Assembly (NCBI GenBank): GCA_023079485.1
Contig: CM041087.1
Coordinates: 33,674,017-33,738,016, forward strand
Reading direction: 5' to 3'
From: Archilochus colubris
Lineage: Eukaryota; Chordata; Aves; Apodiformes; Trochilidae
DNA length: 64,000 nucleotides
How positions within the stretch are numbered: position 1 is the first letter of the stretch; each line of letters starts with the position of its first letter. Positions 49,461 through 62,500 of the stretch are shown in pieces. The notes beneath the pieces are model-generated. The model searched no databases. It saw nothing but the letters and a program-made list of their open reading frames with translations, and was not told the DNA's origin. The translations under genes and the position numbers were made by a program.

Positions 49461-52003
49461 GTTGATCATCAGCTAAGGAAATCAAAGAAAACTGGTGCAT
49501 GATTTTTTTTCCTTATCTGGTGTTATAAAACAGATTTTAAAAGGGGATGTGCTTTAACGAAATACTGTATCATTCACCTATATATTAATGAAGGAAATTT
49601 ATATATGAGCTTTTATAGCTCTTTACCACTCCTTTCTTTCCTGTTACCCAGGAATACTTGTAATTTCACCTGATGCTCTGTTGTACTTTTGTCCTAATAG
49701 TTTATGATGGTAACAGGTTGAAACCTCTGACTCTGCCTGATGTATTTCTAAAGTGTGACCTGGTCTAGACGAGCAGGGTGATTTTTCAGTATTTCACCTT
49801 GGGTGGATTTATGCTGGGCATGTGGTGAGGTAGCTCTCTTTTCCCCAGATGCTTGAATCCTCCATATTCATAAACAGTCCTGGGAGTGGAATCAAGACCT
49901 TCATGAGCTCAGAGTCAGCAGGTTTGATGCAAGCAAGTACACAGAGTTTAATAAAAACAAATTATTTCAGGTTGTTGCAATATTGTTTTGTCTTAAAGTC
50001 AAAACTTGCAGTTTCTCCCTCATTAAAAAGAAAAGCAGAATCATTCTCATATAAATCTGAAAAGAATTACAAAGAAATTGCTGTAACTTTATTGACAAGC
50101 TACATGTATTATAAAAAAAATAATAATCATGCAATGTGGTAGGAAACCTACCTTGCCATTCTAGAAAATTAATTATTTATTTGTATCATTGTTATACTTA
50201 CACACTTACTGTATTATAGTATTTTGATTTGTCTGACTATTGGATAACTTGATATAACTTCATGTGAACTACCAAAAAGTGAAAAAAAAGTGAAATTGAA
50301 GAGTAATGAAAGAATGCTGCTGTATTTCTGAGCTCTTTACGTCTGGATTAAATCAATTATTTCAGCACTATAAAAAAAAAGCTTGTGTCTTAGACAATAA
50401 TTACCAAGTAGACACTCTTTAACATCCAGAACAAACATCTGGATCATGTTGACTTTTTTTTTGCCGTGGCAAAAAGGGTGAATGAAATGTAATTCCTGTT
50501 TTCTGATGTCATGAGGATTCCTTCATTCTCACAGCAGCTGGAGCTGGAGCTCCCAATCCCCAAGCAATTATATAAAATATTTTTTAAGTGTTGCAGATGT
50601 TATATGTGGTTAAAAAGAATTGACACAGCTTACTCTGATGTGACTTTTGTCTCAAATATAGTAGATTAATTTTTTAGTCTTCTTTGCAGTCTTCTTTATT
50701 AGTCATTATTTTGAGCAAAATATAAAACATTGATGTCCTTGAAGGATATATTAGTAGTATTAGAATAAAGTATTGGTAGTATTAGGATAAAGTAATAATA
50801 GCTAATTGCTTATGTATTGATTAAGCCGTTCAATTTGAATCTTCTCCATGTGTTGTGTTTATTTTTTTTTTCTGGTATGCATGACTTCTTGGATCCGTAT
50901 GCATGATTTTCCTAAGTATTTCTAATGCTCTATTATTTCTGGAATAATATTCTTAATACAGTATAATCTTCCACAGTAAACTGTAGCAGTAAACTGGCTC
51001 TGGGGCAGAAAAAAAAGATATGCTAAATTTTGGCCTAAATTTTAGGTTCCTTGTTAGGTTATAAAAGAAAAAACCTGCATTAAAAATAGTTAGACTCTTT
51101 TATGTGGTGGATTAGCCTGGGTTTAGCTGCTTTGAAATCTGGTAATCAGATAAAGTTCTCCACAAAGCAACTGCAGCTCTTTGCTTATGGTGCGGACCAG
51201 CTTGAGGTCAGTGATCAAGATGAAGGTACATTTCAAAGAATTTCCCTTGGGAATGTGCACTGAGCACTGCTGATGGATCAAAAGCACTGCTCTGTGGCAG
51301 TGGGAGGAAACAGAGAAGCACTTTGAGTCATGGAAGCAAAACCTGTGCTCGCAATAGCACTTGGCATCTTTTGTAAAGTTCACGGCTATCAGGACAGAAG
51401 AAAGCCTGACAGCTACTCTTGCTTTTCCATTCAAAAGCCTGTGTTCCATACTTAATCTTCTGAGTAGAATTATTTAACCATCTGTGGCACTTCTCTTTCA
51501 TGTCTGGACAAGGAGGCCTCAGCACCGGTGTAGGTTTTCTGTGGGTGAAACCGGTCCCATTGCCCTGACGCTGGAACTGATCCAGTTTTGTTGAAGTGAA
51601 CATCTTCATCATCTGGGCTGTCCCTGCACACCCTGCTGTTGGGTGCAGGTGGGATTGTGACAGACACAGACACAGGGAGACAGGGGAATCCTCTAAAAGA
51701 GTTAAAACAGGGGTTCTGCTGCCGCTCTGGAGCAAAAGCCTTTGCTTCCTACATTTTCCCAGAACTGCAGCCATGTCTATTGCCTGGACTCTGTATTCCA
51801 GAAGAGGTGAATATAAGTAATACCATCACAGTTGCTTTGTGATAAAATCATATATATTCCACCCTAGCATCTATTGAAACATGAAGATAGGCACACACCA
51901 GCAAAGCATGGAGTTTTTCTTCTTTTTTACAACAATGCAAGGGGGAGGTGCATTGGCTTACTGTTTCTTGTAGTTCAAAACAAGCGTATGAGCTTGCTGG
52001 CAT

Positions 52004-52016
52004 GTATATATATATT

Positions 52017-52060
<44 letters not shown>
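52004..52060. repeat. compound (TA)n(TG)n microsatellite
   Basis: A TA tract (52004-52029, one TT interruption) runs directly into about sixteen uninterrupted TG units (to 52060). It is a likely length-polymorphic locus. Confidence 0.97.
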
Positions 52061-52061
<1 letters not shown>

Positions 52062-54284
52062 CAGTGAATGCAGCAAACCTTGTTCAGTGAGACTGATGCA
52101 GACCATGAAATAAAGGTCTCTGGTAGCTTTTGTTATTGCAGCTGCTAGTTTTAGAAGAAGAGTAGACCGAAAGCTCTCTCTTTGCTGCCTCTATGACATT
52201 TTGAGTGAGCAGGACATGCTGGCAGAGTTATTACCCCAAAATCATAGAACTGTTATGAAGTTTGTGAAGAAGTAACTACTGGGCTTGAGGCATTATTAGT
52301 GCATAGGAGAGTTAGGAATTGTACAAGGTAGCATCATATCCTGTCTTCCCACTTACTTCAAGAATAGTTTCTGGGTATTGTACAAAAGGATTATTGCATT
52401 TTTTTTCCTTCTAACAGGAAGGTGATCACACTTTCATGTTGGTGATGAGCCTCTAGCAATCCCTGAAATTGTTGTGTTTTTTTTTTTCATGGGCACTATG
52501 AATTTCTTCCTGTCACAGCAGGATAGGTTGTGGTATTACATCTTGAACTTGTTTTGCCACGACAGCTACATGTAGTGACTGCAACCCTGAGTTTATGATT
52601 ATAATGTTTTTAAAAGACAGGTACAGGTATTGGATAAACAGCAGCTATGTTTAATAATAAGCGTGACAAAATAGAGAATGTATTAAATTTGAAGCCACTG
52701 AAGTAATTTCAGGAGAAAATTGCTTTAGTATGTCTTAGACATGCAGTAGGCCCAGAGTGAGTAAAAAACTAAGAACTGCCTGGAAAGCCTTATATCGGTG
52801 AGCAGAAAGGTGATTACAAGTAGCAATTTATATCTTGGAACTGTTAAAATATGTGGTTATTTTGCAGTTTCTGTGACTGTATTGGAAAGGAGAATTTCTG
52901 CTCTATGGGATATTTGTCTTCCACTTGCTTCTGCGTGTGTTTTGACTGTTCTTTCCTTATGACTAATGCTGTGTCCTAGGATTTGCCTCAGTGAACATAC
53001 AGACTGACTTCTCAGAAACCACTTGGAAAGTTACACCAAGATTGGAATGTATTAATCTGTAAAATTGAAGAAATCTCTTCTTGTGCCCGAAGGACTGATG
53101 AGAGCACTCAAGTTAACAGTGAGAACATCAGTGTAGCTGTGATGTCTCAGTTAGATCTGTAACAACTGAAATGTTTTCAGCTAAGGCAGCTGCAGCTGCT
53201 GCTCTTGTTGTCATGTTGATCTCCAGAACCAAATGGAGAAAGAGGAGACAGAACAGCATGAAGGGCAAGAAGATGTTATGGGAGTTAATTTTTTTAAGTT
53301 AGGCTGATTTTGGCACTTTCCCTTAGGTGGGAAAGAATGATGGCATAAAGCAGAGGCAGGAGAGATGAGATGCCAAGAAAGACAAATGTAGTCTCATGGC
53401 TGTTGCTCCCCAGGCAGGTGCTGTGCTAGTCCAACAAAATACTTGAGTTTTTTGCAGGCATTTCTTATGGGTTCTCTCTAGTCTTTTCATTAGTCTGGAA
53501 ACTTATTCATCTGGAAAGTAGCCAGTAGCTTTGCTTTAGCTCATGCTCAGGTATGAAAGTGCCAGAGGTGCTTGGCAAAGGGGCACAGAACAGAAATGAT
53601 TTAGGTTTTAAGTGCTGAAATGTTAATAGAGCTCAGGGAGAGTCTTGTGAACATACTATTCTGTAAGTATCCAATTTGTATCTTCCTCAGAAATGTCCAA
53701 CTTTAGTCACCAGTAGATAAAACATACTGTTTACTAGCCTGATCCATGAAGGTAATATTTGTTACACCTTGCCTGAATTTATACTGCCAGATACTTTCAG
53801 AATAAGGTTAAACAGATAGTGAGATTGAAGTACCACTCAATGCCAGTTTAAAGTGCAAGAATTGTTTGGTTTTTTTACCAATTTCCTTTAAAATATTAGC
53901 CTCAATACAAAACATTACAGAAAGGATTAACTAAAATGTTCACCTTTTTTTTTGTCTTCTTCTCTATGGCTTTGGGACAAGTGAGTGAACAAGTGCCAGC
54001 AACCTCCTCACACCCCTCTGCTGCCAGAGACAAGACTATTACTAAATGGGCAATGCTTACATGCTTGGTGCTATTTGCTGGGCTCTTTCTGATGCATTGC
54101 ACAAAATAGGCCAGCTCCTACTTTTGCTTTATGGCTCTTTCAACATAAAACAAGAACCTGGTAACAGAACGGCAGTGGCTGTGGTTCCATGGGTAGTGGA
54201 GCAAGTTCACTTTTATTTAGAGAGTGTGATTTTGTGCCTTCTGACTCCTTTTCTTATTTTCTTATTATCTTATCTGGTGTTGAT

Positions 54285-54289
54285 GAGGT
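54285..54289. repeat. target-site duplication, left copy
   Basis: GAGGT lies immediately before the TGTC terminus of the solo LTR and is identical to the copy at 55015-55019. Confidence 0.9.
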
Positions 54290-54423
54290 TGTCAAGGTTT
54301 AACACTGGCCCAGCGGTTAAACCGAAACAGATGCTCTCTATTAATAACTCTCTCTCCTCCTTGATGAAGAAGGGAGAGAGAGCAAGGGAGAGAGACTTCT
54401 CAGTTGGAGATTAAACTACAAGA

Positions 54424-54429
54424 CTTTAA
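54424..54429 (-). terminator. LTR poly(A) signal (ATTAAA)
   Basis: ATTAAA on the minus strand lies downstream of the LTR TATA box in the correct order for an R-region poly(A) signal. Confidence 0.6.
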
Positions 54430-54710
54430 TGAAACAGCAATGATAGAATAAATTAGTGAACACATACAGAAATACAGGAAAAAATGAGAACCACCCTCCT
54501 TCCCCTTCTCCCCCAACAACTCTCACGTCAGCCGAGGCTGCAGGGTAGCCCTGGGAAAGTCCAGGCTGGACTCCTGGAGTTGGTAGCAGTCGGGACCTGG
54601 AGGCTGGAAAAGAAGCAGGACGAGAGGCAAGAAGGGAAGCAGCTAGCTGAAGCAGGAAGAGGCGCCGGAAGAAGAAGAGCGAAATTTGGAAAATCCCTCA
54701 AATCCTCAAA

Positions 54711-54716
54711 TTTATA
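54711..54716 (-). promoter_or_regulatory. LTR TATA box
   Basis: TATAAA on the minus strand lies in the context cagtataaatttga, about 300 bp from the 5' (U3) end of the LTR. Transcription would start near 54685 and run leftward. Confidence 0.6.
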
Positions 54717-55014
54717 CTGAGTGTGACGTCTATGGGATGGAATACTCCGTTTGGTCAGTTCTAACATCTATCTTGTCTGTTCCTCCCCAAAGGAGGGCTC
54801 CTGGATGGTAAAATGCTTTCCTCAGAGCTGAGCAGTGTCCTTGGCTCTGCATACCAGTCCCTGGCAGTACCTATAAACATCAAGCGTTATCAGCCCCAAA
54901 AGCAGACATTGTCTGAGGGACCCGCTGCCAATCTCAGCAACTACTTAAAGAGGCTCAGCTGAAAGCAAAAGCACAAGACAGAGAATCACCTTCATCCTGG
55001 CCCAAACCAGGACA

Positions 55015-55019
55015 GAGGT
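55015..55019. repeat. target-site duplication, right copy
   Basis: GAGGT lies immediately after the GACA terminus of the solo LTR and matches the left copy exactly. Confidence 0.9.
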
Positions 55020-58000
55020 CTATTGGACTGCTTTTGCATTAGCATTTTGGCTGGACTCAGAGATCTGCTTTTGAAGCAAATCTCTGGATTGTCCCCATTT
55101 GCTTTGAATTGTATTATGGAGGGGTCTGCAAACACATAAAATGGGTTCCCATAAGATTAAATTAAAGTGAGAAGAACCATCTAGAAAAGCACAATAATTT
55201 GTGTCCCAGTTCTTGGGACCAGACTAAAGTAGATGTGAGGTAAAATGTTGACACATTGGGTGTTTCAGTAAGGGCTGTTCTGCTCATATCCCTCTAGTTT
55301 GCACTACTTGCTTACATAGACTCAATTAACTGAATGGGCTCACAAAACGCAACAATTTTTTTTTTCTTTTTTTTTTTTTTTACTGGAAATCATATTTTTT
55401 CCTGCCAGGCAAGTGAGTCAAAACAGCTTCTGGAGTTGACTTCAGTGATACTACAGCCAGCACAAGGATGTAATAGAAGCCTGTATCTGGTTGTGGGGAA
55501 ATAAAGAGGAACTGTTATGGTGACTTGCCCTATATCTTACCTTTCTAGGGGGAAAACGCTTGCTAATTCATGGTAATTTATCATGAATAATTAGCACTGG
55601 CTTAAAAGTTGGTGTAGAGTTGTTTAGTATTTCTCTGGTATAAATAGTGTTTGCTCACCAAAAGCTGTCACTGCTGTTAACTAACCCACACAAATCCTTT
55701 TAGCAGTGTCAGTTTATTCTGTTCTCTGTGTTTATATTTATTTCTAGTGTTTATTTATAGCTCTTATATTTATTTACATTTATAGTGTTAGTAATTTTTT
55801 TTTAATTGAATGAATTTGTTAGAGGAACATAAGCCAATGTCTTATGAGGAGTTCAAGAATGTAATGGAAGTTCATTGCATTTAAATGAATTTTATCCTGC
55901 AATTCTTTCTGTTATAGGCCTGATTCTGGGGACTTAATACCTTCCGGTAATGTCAATAATTTTTGCAAATTTTTGTGAAGAGATTGAAGATGGGATAAAA
56001 CTGAAAGGAAAGTTTTTGGATTCCATTTGACCACCTGGATAGGCTTGTCTCTTAACTGTGTTTTAAAAACAAAATGTGACATTCTACTAAGTCTAAATCT
56101 TGAAGAGTCAGTAAGCACTAGATTTCCATGCTAACTTGGCACCTAAAGGAAGTCTTTATGTTACATTTGCTTTTAGGTTAGTGGAAAGCATTTTAACACT
56201 CAGCAAACTTGATTTCTTTCTTAAACTAGGGATAGCCTGGGAATCATTAAGTGCCAAATGCTTTTATCAAACTCATAAACAAAGGGGGATTCTATAGCAA
56301 ATCCATTTACTCTCAGGAGATTCCAACAAAACACATTTTCACTTATTCAAAGTGAAAGAATAAATCTGAAGCTCTTTTTAAAGAGCCTTACTTCATGGCC
56401 CTAGGAGGCAGACACAGTACTGCATTTAAAACAAAAGCTGGAACAAAAGCATCCTCACCAGGCTCAGTAAATTGTGATAATGTTTTATAGGTCTACAATA
56501 CATCTGCATGTGTTATTCAGTTACTGCCCAACTTAGCAACATAAATATCCTGTAAGGGAAAAATGTGTTGTAGGGATGTTTTTAGTTTTTTTGTTACATT
56601 ATTTGACTTCAGTGACATTGCATGAATCAGCTTCTCAACTTGAAAGAAAAAGCTATGCTCTGCTAGCTCTGCTTGAGTAGGAAATTACTTCTACAGCAAT
56701 GGAAAGCTTTGATAAACAACCTAGTGTTTTACCTGTATCTAATCACACTGTATTTCTCCTGAGTTGTCTTTTTGATTGCATCCATAAACACGCAGGTAAT
56801 TAACCTTGCCTGGCTTAGCAATGGCACAGTTGCTGCCACAGCAGAGGCTCCTGGCTCAAGTATTATTCATTACTGAATAAATACAGCAAAGGGAAGCTGG
56901 AGATTTGCTCCCACACAACATAACCCTGGGGGATGTGTCTACATGCATCCATCTGTGGTCTTATGTTGGGGATACAGACTTTTATATGGGTTTTGGTGGC
57001 AGAGACTGCTTCTGCATGTATTTCTGCCAAGCAAGGTGTCTGAAATTAATCAGCTGCTAGTTTATTTAGTACAGAATATGGAAATATCTGTTCATGTGTA
57101 TTTTCTGAAAAGAACAGGCTACAGCATCTATCAGAACTCTGTTTTATTTATTAGGTAACTTATGGACCAGCATTGCACTTGCTAGACTGTTCACGAGCAT
57201 CCCTCTTACAGTGAGAGGAGCAATCAAAATAGTACACAGACAAAATCATATGTCTGTGGTAATCAAATCCATATTGGTACAGCCATTGGACCAGTAATAG
57301 GTGGATCTGTGGTGCAGAATGTTACAGCAGAACAAGCAAGTCTTTCAGGGCGTGATCAGTGTTTTTTCTCCATAGTGATAGCATTTGCAAGTGGCAATTA
57401 AAATCTTATCATCATTGTGATCATACAGTCTAGGAACATACTCTGAAGCAGTAACAAAAATCAATATAGGAACTCTCTAGATTTCTTCTTCCTCTAATTT
57501 GAGTTAGGTGGAAATAAAGACCTTCAAGTGTTTTAAATTTCAGCTACTCTTAGGAAAACATTTTTATTGTTTTGTTTTTGTTTTTGTAAAGAAGCCATAG
57601 AAAGCAAATTTATTATCATTTTAAGACTGTATTATTTTCAGAAAACATGGTCTTTTTCTGATAGAAAATTAGGGGGGATTTAGTTTTTTTAAGAGAGAGT
57701 CTCAATCAGTATTATGCATACTACATAAAAATTGGAATTAATAAAAGCTAGCAATGTAATATTTATATATAAAATTACTTTTAAACATATAGTGCATATG
57801 ACCATATAAAATTAGCAGTGAGGATTTCTGGTTGGCTTTTTTTTTTTTTTCCTTTCTGGAATCTATGTGTGGGATCCCAGATGTGTGGGATCAACAATGC
57901 CTTGCCCAGGTTTCATGATGTGTTGTGGCTGAAGGCTTGAGCATGTTGTGTGCAGCAAACAGAACAGCAAGTAACTTGATGAGAATGGCTTAAAACATTC

Positions 58001-59003
58001 ATTCTTACAGCTCAAAATCAAGCAAAAGTTTCTGAGAATGACATCGGAATCATTACATTTATTGTAAAGGAATAATTGAGCTGGCAACATAATAAGAGAA
58101 GATGTTATAAGAACATTTCATTGTTTCAAAATGAATTACACAGTTTACTTACAGTGTATTGACTGAACTAAGAGGACAGGGACAGGATCCTTTTTTAATA
58201 GGTCTTGCTTCATTTAAATTCATGGTTTCTATTATGTGCTGATATATTCTGCATTTTATATGTAAATGACTTTCCAGTTCCCCTTGCAAATAAAAATTGT
58301 ATGGTTGAAAAAAACCAAACAAGTTGTCAAACCAGTAAAAATCTCCAACCTGATAATATTTGGAAGGTTTAGCAAGTCATACTAGGATCGTAATTTGGCT
58401 TACTTCACAGAAAAGTTTGTAGGTATTTTGATATAATTATATCATTCACTTGAAGGTGTGTTTAGACTTCGCTGATTCTGACAGTGCAGTGCAGGGGCTT
58501 TAAGAATGAGAAAAGACACTATATTTAAGGTTAGTTCTTTGCCCAGAACTATTCATGTGGATTCCTCACAGAAGTCCCAGGCAGAGCACAAGGGTTCTTT
58601 CAATAAGAAATTACTCTGACTCCACAGCCAGGAGCCAGGGAGGTTTGATGAGAATAGAAATAAGAGAGAACAGAAATGGATTTATTTCTCATGTCAGCAC
58701 TAGACTGAAAAAGGCAGAAGCTTCCATACCTAGCTTCAAATAAAGATTTGATATCTTCTAAATAGTAGTAATGAATTATTAAGCAAGTAAATGGTTTAGT
58801 TTTTTCTTAGGAACAAAACCCTTTTGGTGTCAATAGTGTCTTTGAGCTATGAAAGCAAGATTTAATTCCAAGAGTGATAAATAAAAACTCAGCACAGGAG
58901 TTTCCCAGCCACATTGACAGAGTAGTTTGGCATATGTATTTGGTTGCACACTATTTCTAAGTGAGGTAGATTTCCTCCCCCCATCCTGTCTGATGATACT
59001 ATT
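55020..59003. other. intergenic, no gene seen
   Basis: A poly-T tract lies at 55356-55381 and a dyad of homeobox-type cores at 55562-55595. A 12-bp direct repeat, atgtgtgggatc, lies at 57865-57876 and 57881-57892. No coding evidence was found. Confidence 0.6.
55356..55381. repeat. poly-T tract
   Basis: About 26 bases are nearly all T, with a single C interruption. No recognisable retroelement body adjoins it. Confidence 0.9.
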
Positions 59004-59052
59004 TCATAGAATCATAGAAATCATAGAATCAGCCACAGAATCGTAGAATCAG
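59004..59052 (-). mobile_element. CR1 tail-repeat remnant
   Basis: Repeated units of the type tcatagaatcatagaa (four to five, imperfect) match the antisense CR1 3' tail, but no CR1 body follows. It is either an orphan tail expansion or what remains of a very short insertion. Confidence 0.75.
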
Positions 59053-59457
59053 AATTTCTGCTCATAGAGAAACTGTAGATAAGCAGTGCTCAAAACATCA
59101 CTGATATTATTACAGGTAAGCTTCTAAATATGCTTAGGCTTCTGTGCTCATACACCTGTACAAAACAAAAGTAATACTTTTTTCCTTGAAAGAATAAATC
59201 TTGGGCTAACCTAGCAAGTAGTTTCCCATGACTTTGCTTGCAACTTACTAAGGCAGTTCTGCATATAGCCCCACTGAAAATCAATCCAAGTTGTCTTTAT
59301 AACTTAATCATAATGTCTTGAAAAACTCAGACTATGGTGAATTGAATCTTCTGTCTTGATCTCCCAGTAAATGAATGATAATTGCATGTACTTCTGGCTT
59401 TTGAGCTCATCAGGACATGTCATTGAAACCTTAAAGTCATGAGCCTTAGCATGTAGA
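59053..59457. other. intergenic, no feature seen
   Basis: AT-rich sequence between two small CR1-type remnants. Nothing is recognised. Confidence 0.6.
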
Positions 59458-59518
59458 TTGCAATTAGGTGATCTTTAATGTCACTTCCAGCTCAAATCTT
59501 TCTCTGACTCTGTGATTT
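59458..59518 (+). mobile_element. CR1/L3-type 3' end remnant
   Basis: 'aattaggtgatctttaatgt', 'cacttccagctcaaat' and 'tctgactctgtgatttt' resemble the shared 3' end of old CR1/L3 LINEs (gatgatctttaaggtccctt...cca...attctatgattt). It is short and diverged. Confidence 0.5.
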
Positions 59519-62500
59519 TATTGTATTAAAGCAAAGAAATATTTTCCTGGCCTTTTTTGGTGTTGTGCTGTTTTTTGTTTTGGGTTTTTTTTAAAGATTT
59601 GCCTGACATCGTTTGCCAAGGGAGTCCCATTTGTTATGAACACACTTTTTATTTTGTTCCTACAGAAGATAATTTTTGGTATGTTTTTCCCAGCATTCAC
59701 AGGAAGACCTTGTTTTTTATAGGGAGTCCATCCAAATATAGTGATAACAAATAGAGAGTTTATATCAGATCCCAACCATAGGTTAATCTTTGACAGATCA
59801 TGCCATGTGCTACCAACTCCAATCAGGTCATGTTTTTTTTCCCTGGAATATTTTAAAATATAACTTTATTTTAAACACTTTTTTTCTCTTAGACAGATAC
59901 TGTTTCATTCTTAATACAGTAGGTTATCAATCATAAGTCTTTGAACTTTTTGACAGAGAAAAATAAAGAAGAAATCTATAAGAAAATGTAAGATCTGTGT
60001 GTGACTGACAGTTTTTATTATTAAGATGATACGAGGGCAATCTTGGAATTCAGAGCAATAGATTGCTAGGGCTCCTGCTCCCTGTGGACAAGACAGACAT
60101 ATAAATCTTAAAAATTAAATTCTTAACATTCTTGGGACTAAGTTGAAAGCAACAGTTTGTATTCAGGCCAGGTTTAGCTTCTGACGATTAAGCCACTGTT
60201 GCATTCAGTATCATGTGAATACATAAGCAAGTAAGATTTTTGCATCTTACATATGCTTCAGCCACCAGTCTCTTACAATAACTTTATCAGTATCACTTTC
60301 AAACAACAAACCAGCTGTGATCAGCAATAAATGAATACTTCAAAACCATCCACAGAAATAGATACTGTAAGCTCTTTGTATGTGATGACTCTTTGTAAAC
60401 TGTGGCCTTCTCTGGTAAGTGCAGCATAAAATATACCTAAAAGTGCTAGTGGTGATACAAAGTAGTATAACCACTTCTAATATTCAGACAGTTTCAGAGT
60501 AGTTTCAGATGTGCTTTATCCTCAGTTGTGAGTTTAGCTGATGTAAAATATCACACTCCTGTCAATTTTTGTCTTTTTGCATTTGCAACAAGCAGAAGAT
60601 TTTAATTGGGTTTTTATCCAGTTTGAATTTTTCAGCTCTGTCCATATAACAACACAGCAAGTGAGTGCCTGGAAAACTCTGCAATGGACTATGAGTAGCT
60701 TCCAAAGAGAAGTTATTGACACTTTATTAAACGTAATATGATTGAATGTATCCAAGCACTAAAATAGTGAATTTCTTGGTCACAAAACACTTAATTCAAA
60801 ACACAACTATATCCAAATATAATAACAGAGATTTCAGCAAAGCTTGAGCTAATAATTTACTAGTGTTGCATAGCAGTGATTTTCAAAGTATATGGTCAAC
60901 AGGGGTAAAAAATATAACCCCAGCAAATCATATGCAAAATATCTGGGTTTTATGGGTTTCATATGGAGTTTGGTGTCATGCCTATCATGTTCAACCTATG
61001 AATTAAGATACAGAGATAATATCAGATAAACATTTTGTTACATAAAAAATTAGCATTCTAGTAACTTTGCAGTTAAGATAAAAAATCAGAATTTTTTTAA
61101 AAAGGGTTTCTTTTGGGGAAGATGGGGTTGGTTTTTCTTTCCTTTTCTTCTAATGCTGTGTTCCCTTTAGAAGAGAGAGGGTCAACTTCTGATGTGTGTA
61201 ACTATGAGATCTGTTAAATGCATCTTTGCAAAACACGTAGTGAAGCTGAAAATCATGGGTCTCAAGAATGCTGTGGTGATCAGTGCTTCCACAGCCCAGA
61301 GGAAGAGATTTCTTGTTTTCATCTGCACATATTAATTATAAATGGTCTGATCAGAAAATCAAGAGAAGTCTATGCTTTAGTTCAAGAATAGGGAAATTTA
61401 AAAATACTGAGAGGAATATAATGACTTCTTTCTCCTACATCTTTGACTTCCTTTCAGCTATCAAGGAGACCATGAGCTACCATTTTCTTCCACAAATTAG
61501 TTGGGCATTTAAACTCTAACAGAAAAATTCAGATGTGCAGCATGCATTCCAATATTGACATTTCCAAGCAATTTCAAACCACTAATTTCTTTTGTTTGTT
61601 TCTTCTACTGTAACTTTTCAACAGTAAATGCAAAAATCACAGTTAAAATCAGCTGTGCATTGCACACCTTAAGCGATTTCTTGGGGTGAAAAGGGCTGTG
61701 CTTCTTATCATCTTACTTTGCTTAATCTTTCTTCAGTGTTGAACTGTATTATCATAAAAAACTACTTCATCAGTAACTTTTTATTATTCTATAAGAGGAG
61801 TGCAATCAGAAACAAATGGTATTATTTGAAAGTTAAATTTATTTTTCCTCAAATATTTATTTTGCCCACCTCTTAAAATCAGAACTGAGGAACCTTGACA
61901 GATCTACATATAGTTGTCAGAGCTCCACTAGGAGATGTCTATTACTGGTTTTGAATGTCTCAACAGTAGCATTACTTCTGGTTTTCTTTGGTGCAGAAGA
62001 GACTTTTATTCCCTGACCTCTGCAGCAGGACTCTGCTTTGTGTATTATCACTCTGCAGGGTGGTAGAGTGGCTGATGCCTGCACAGCCCATTGGCAGGGA
62101 GAATAAACACTGAATAATTTGCAGAAATAGTCCATGGAAGAAGGAAATATGATAACTTTGTTTTCCAACCAAGAGGGCAGAAGTTTACGATGCAGTGAGG
62201 TATGATTTATAGGTTACTAAACATGATATTTTATATTTGAATCCCTTTCCCTTTGGGCTCTTCATATTTTGGGTGGATGCCATCTTGGGATAATAGCATA
62301 ATTCCTGATTAAAAAAAACAACCAAACAAATAAGCTTGTATATGTTGCCTCAGGTTGAGTAAATTTCTTGCTAAAAATCTTAAGAGTATGCATCTCCTGC
62401 TATCATTGTTGCTGTTTTTTCCCTTGATTAAGGTAAGACACTGTCTTCCACCCACTTGTGATTGGGGTAATTATCACTTAGATGGATAGCTCAGTACCTA

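Larger units (their letters stand above)
49461..54289. other. intergenic with compound microsatellite
   Basis: There is no supported gene. Two adjoining minus-strand open frames of 148 and 108 codons lie at 51774-51328 and 51449-51123, with no recognisable domain. A compound TA/TG microsatellite lies at 52004-52060. A short imperfect tandem duplication (tagtattag-ataaagta) spans 50755-50794. Confidence 0.55.
54290..55014 (-). mobile_element. solo LTR of an avian endogenous retrovirus (ERVL-like)
   Basis: This 725-bp element is bounded by TGTC...GACA inverted termini. On the minus strand it begins TGTCCTGGTTTGGGCC and ends ...AACCTTGACA. It is flanked by a perfect 5-bp target-site duplication, GAGGT at 54285-54289 and again at 55015-55019. 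Read on the minus strand it has a TATA box (TATAAA, + strand positions 54711-54716) and about 285 bp further on a poly(A) signal ATTAAA (54424-54429), so U3-R-U5 order is preserved. A CT-rich stretch lies in U5. There is no gag, pol or env next to it, so it is a solo LTR left by LTR-LTR recombination. The 5-bp duplication and the termini suggest ERVL type, as is common in songbirds, but the family is not proven. Open frames within it are incidental. Confidence 0.93.

Noticed and set aside
54046..54720. ORFs of 122 and 78 codons overlapping the solo LTR
   Set aside because: They span the LTR boundary or read it antisense. No gag, pol or env motif is present.
54290..55014. Full-length provirus
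   Set aside because: There is only one LTR, bounded on both sides by the same 5-bp duplication, and no internal sequence.
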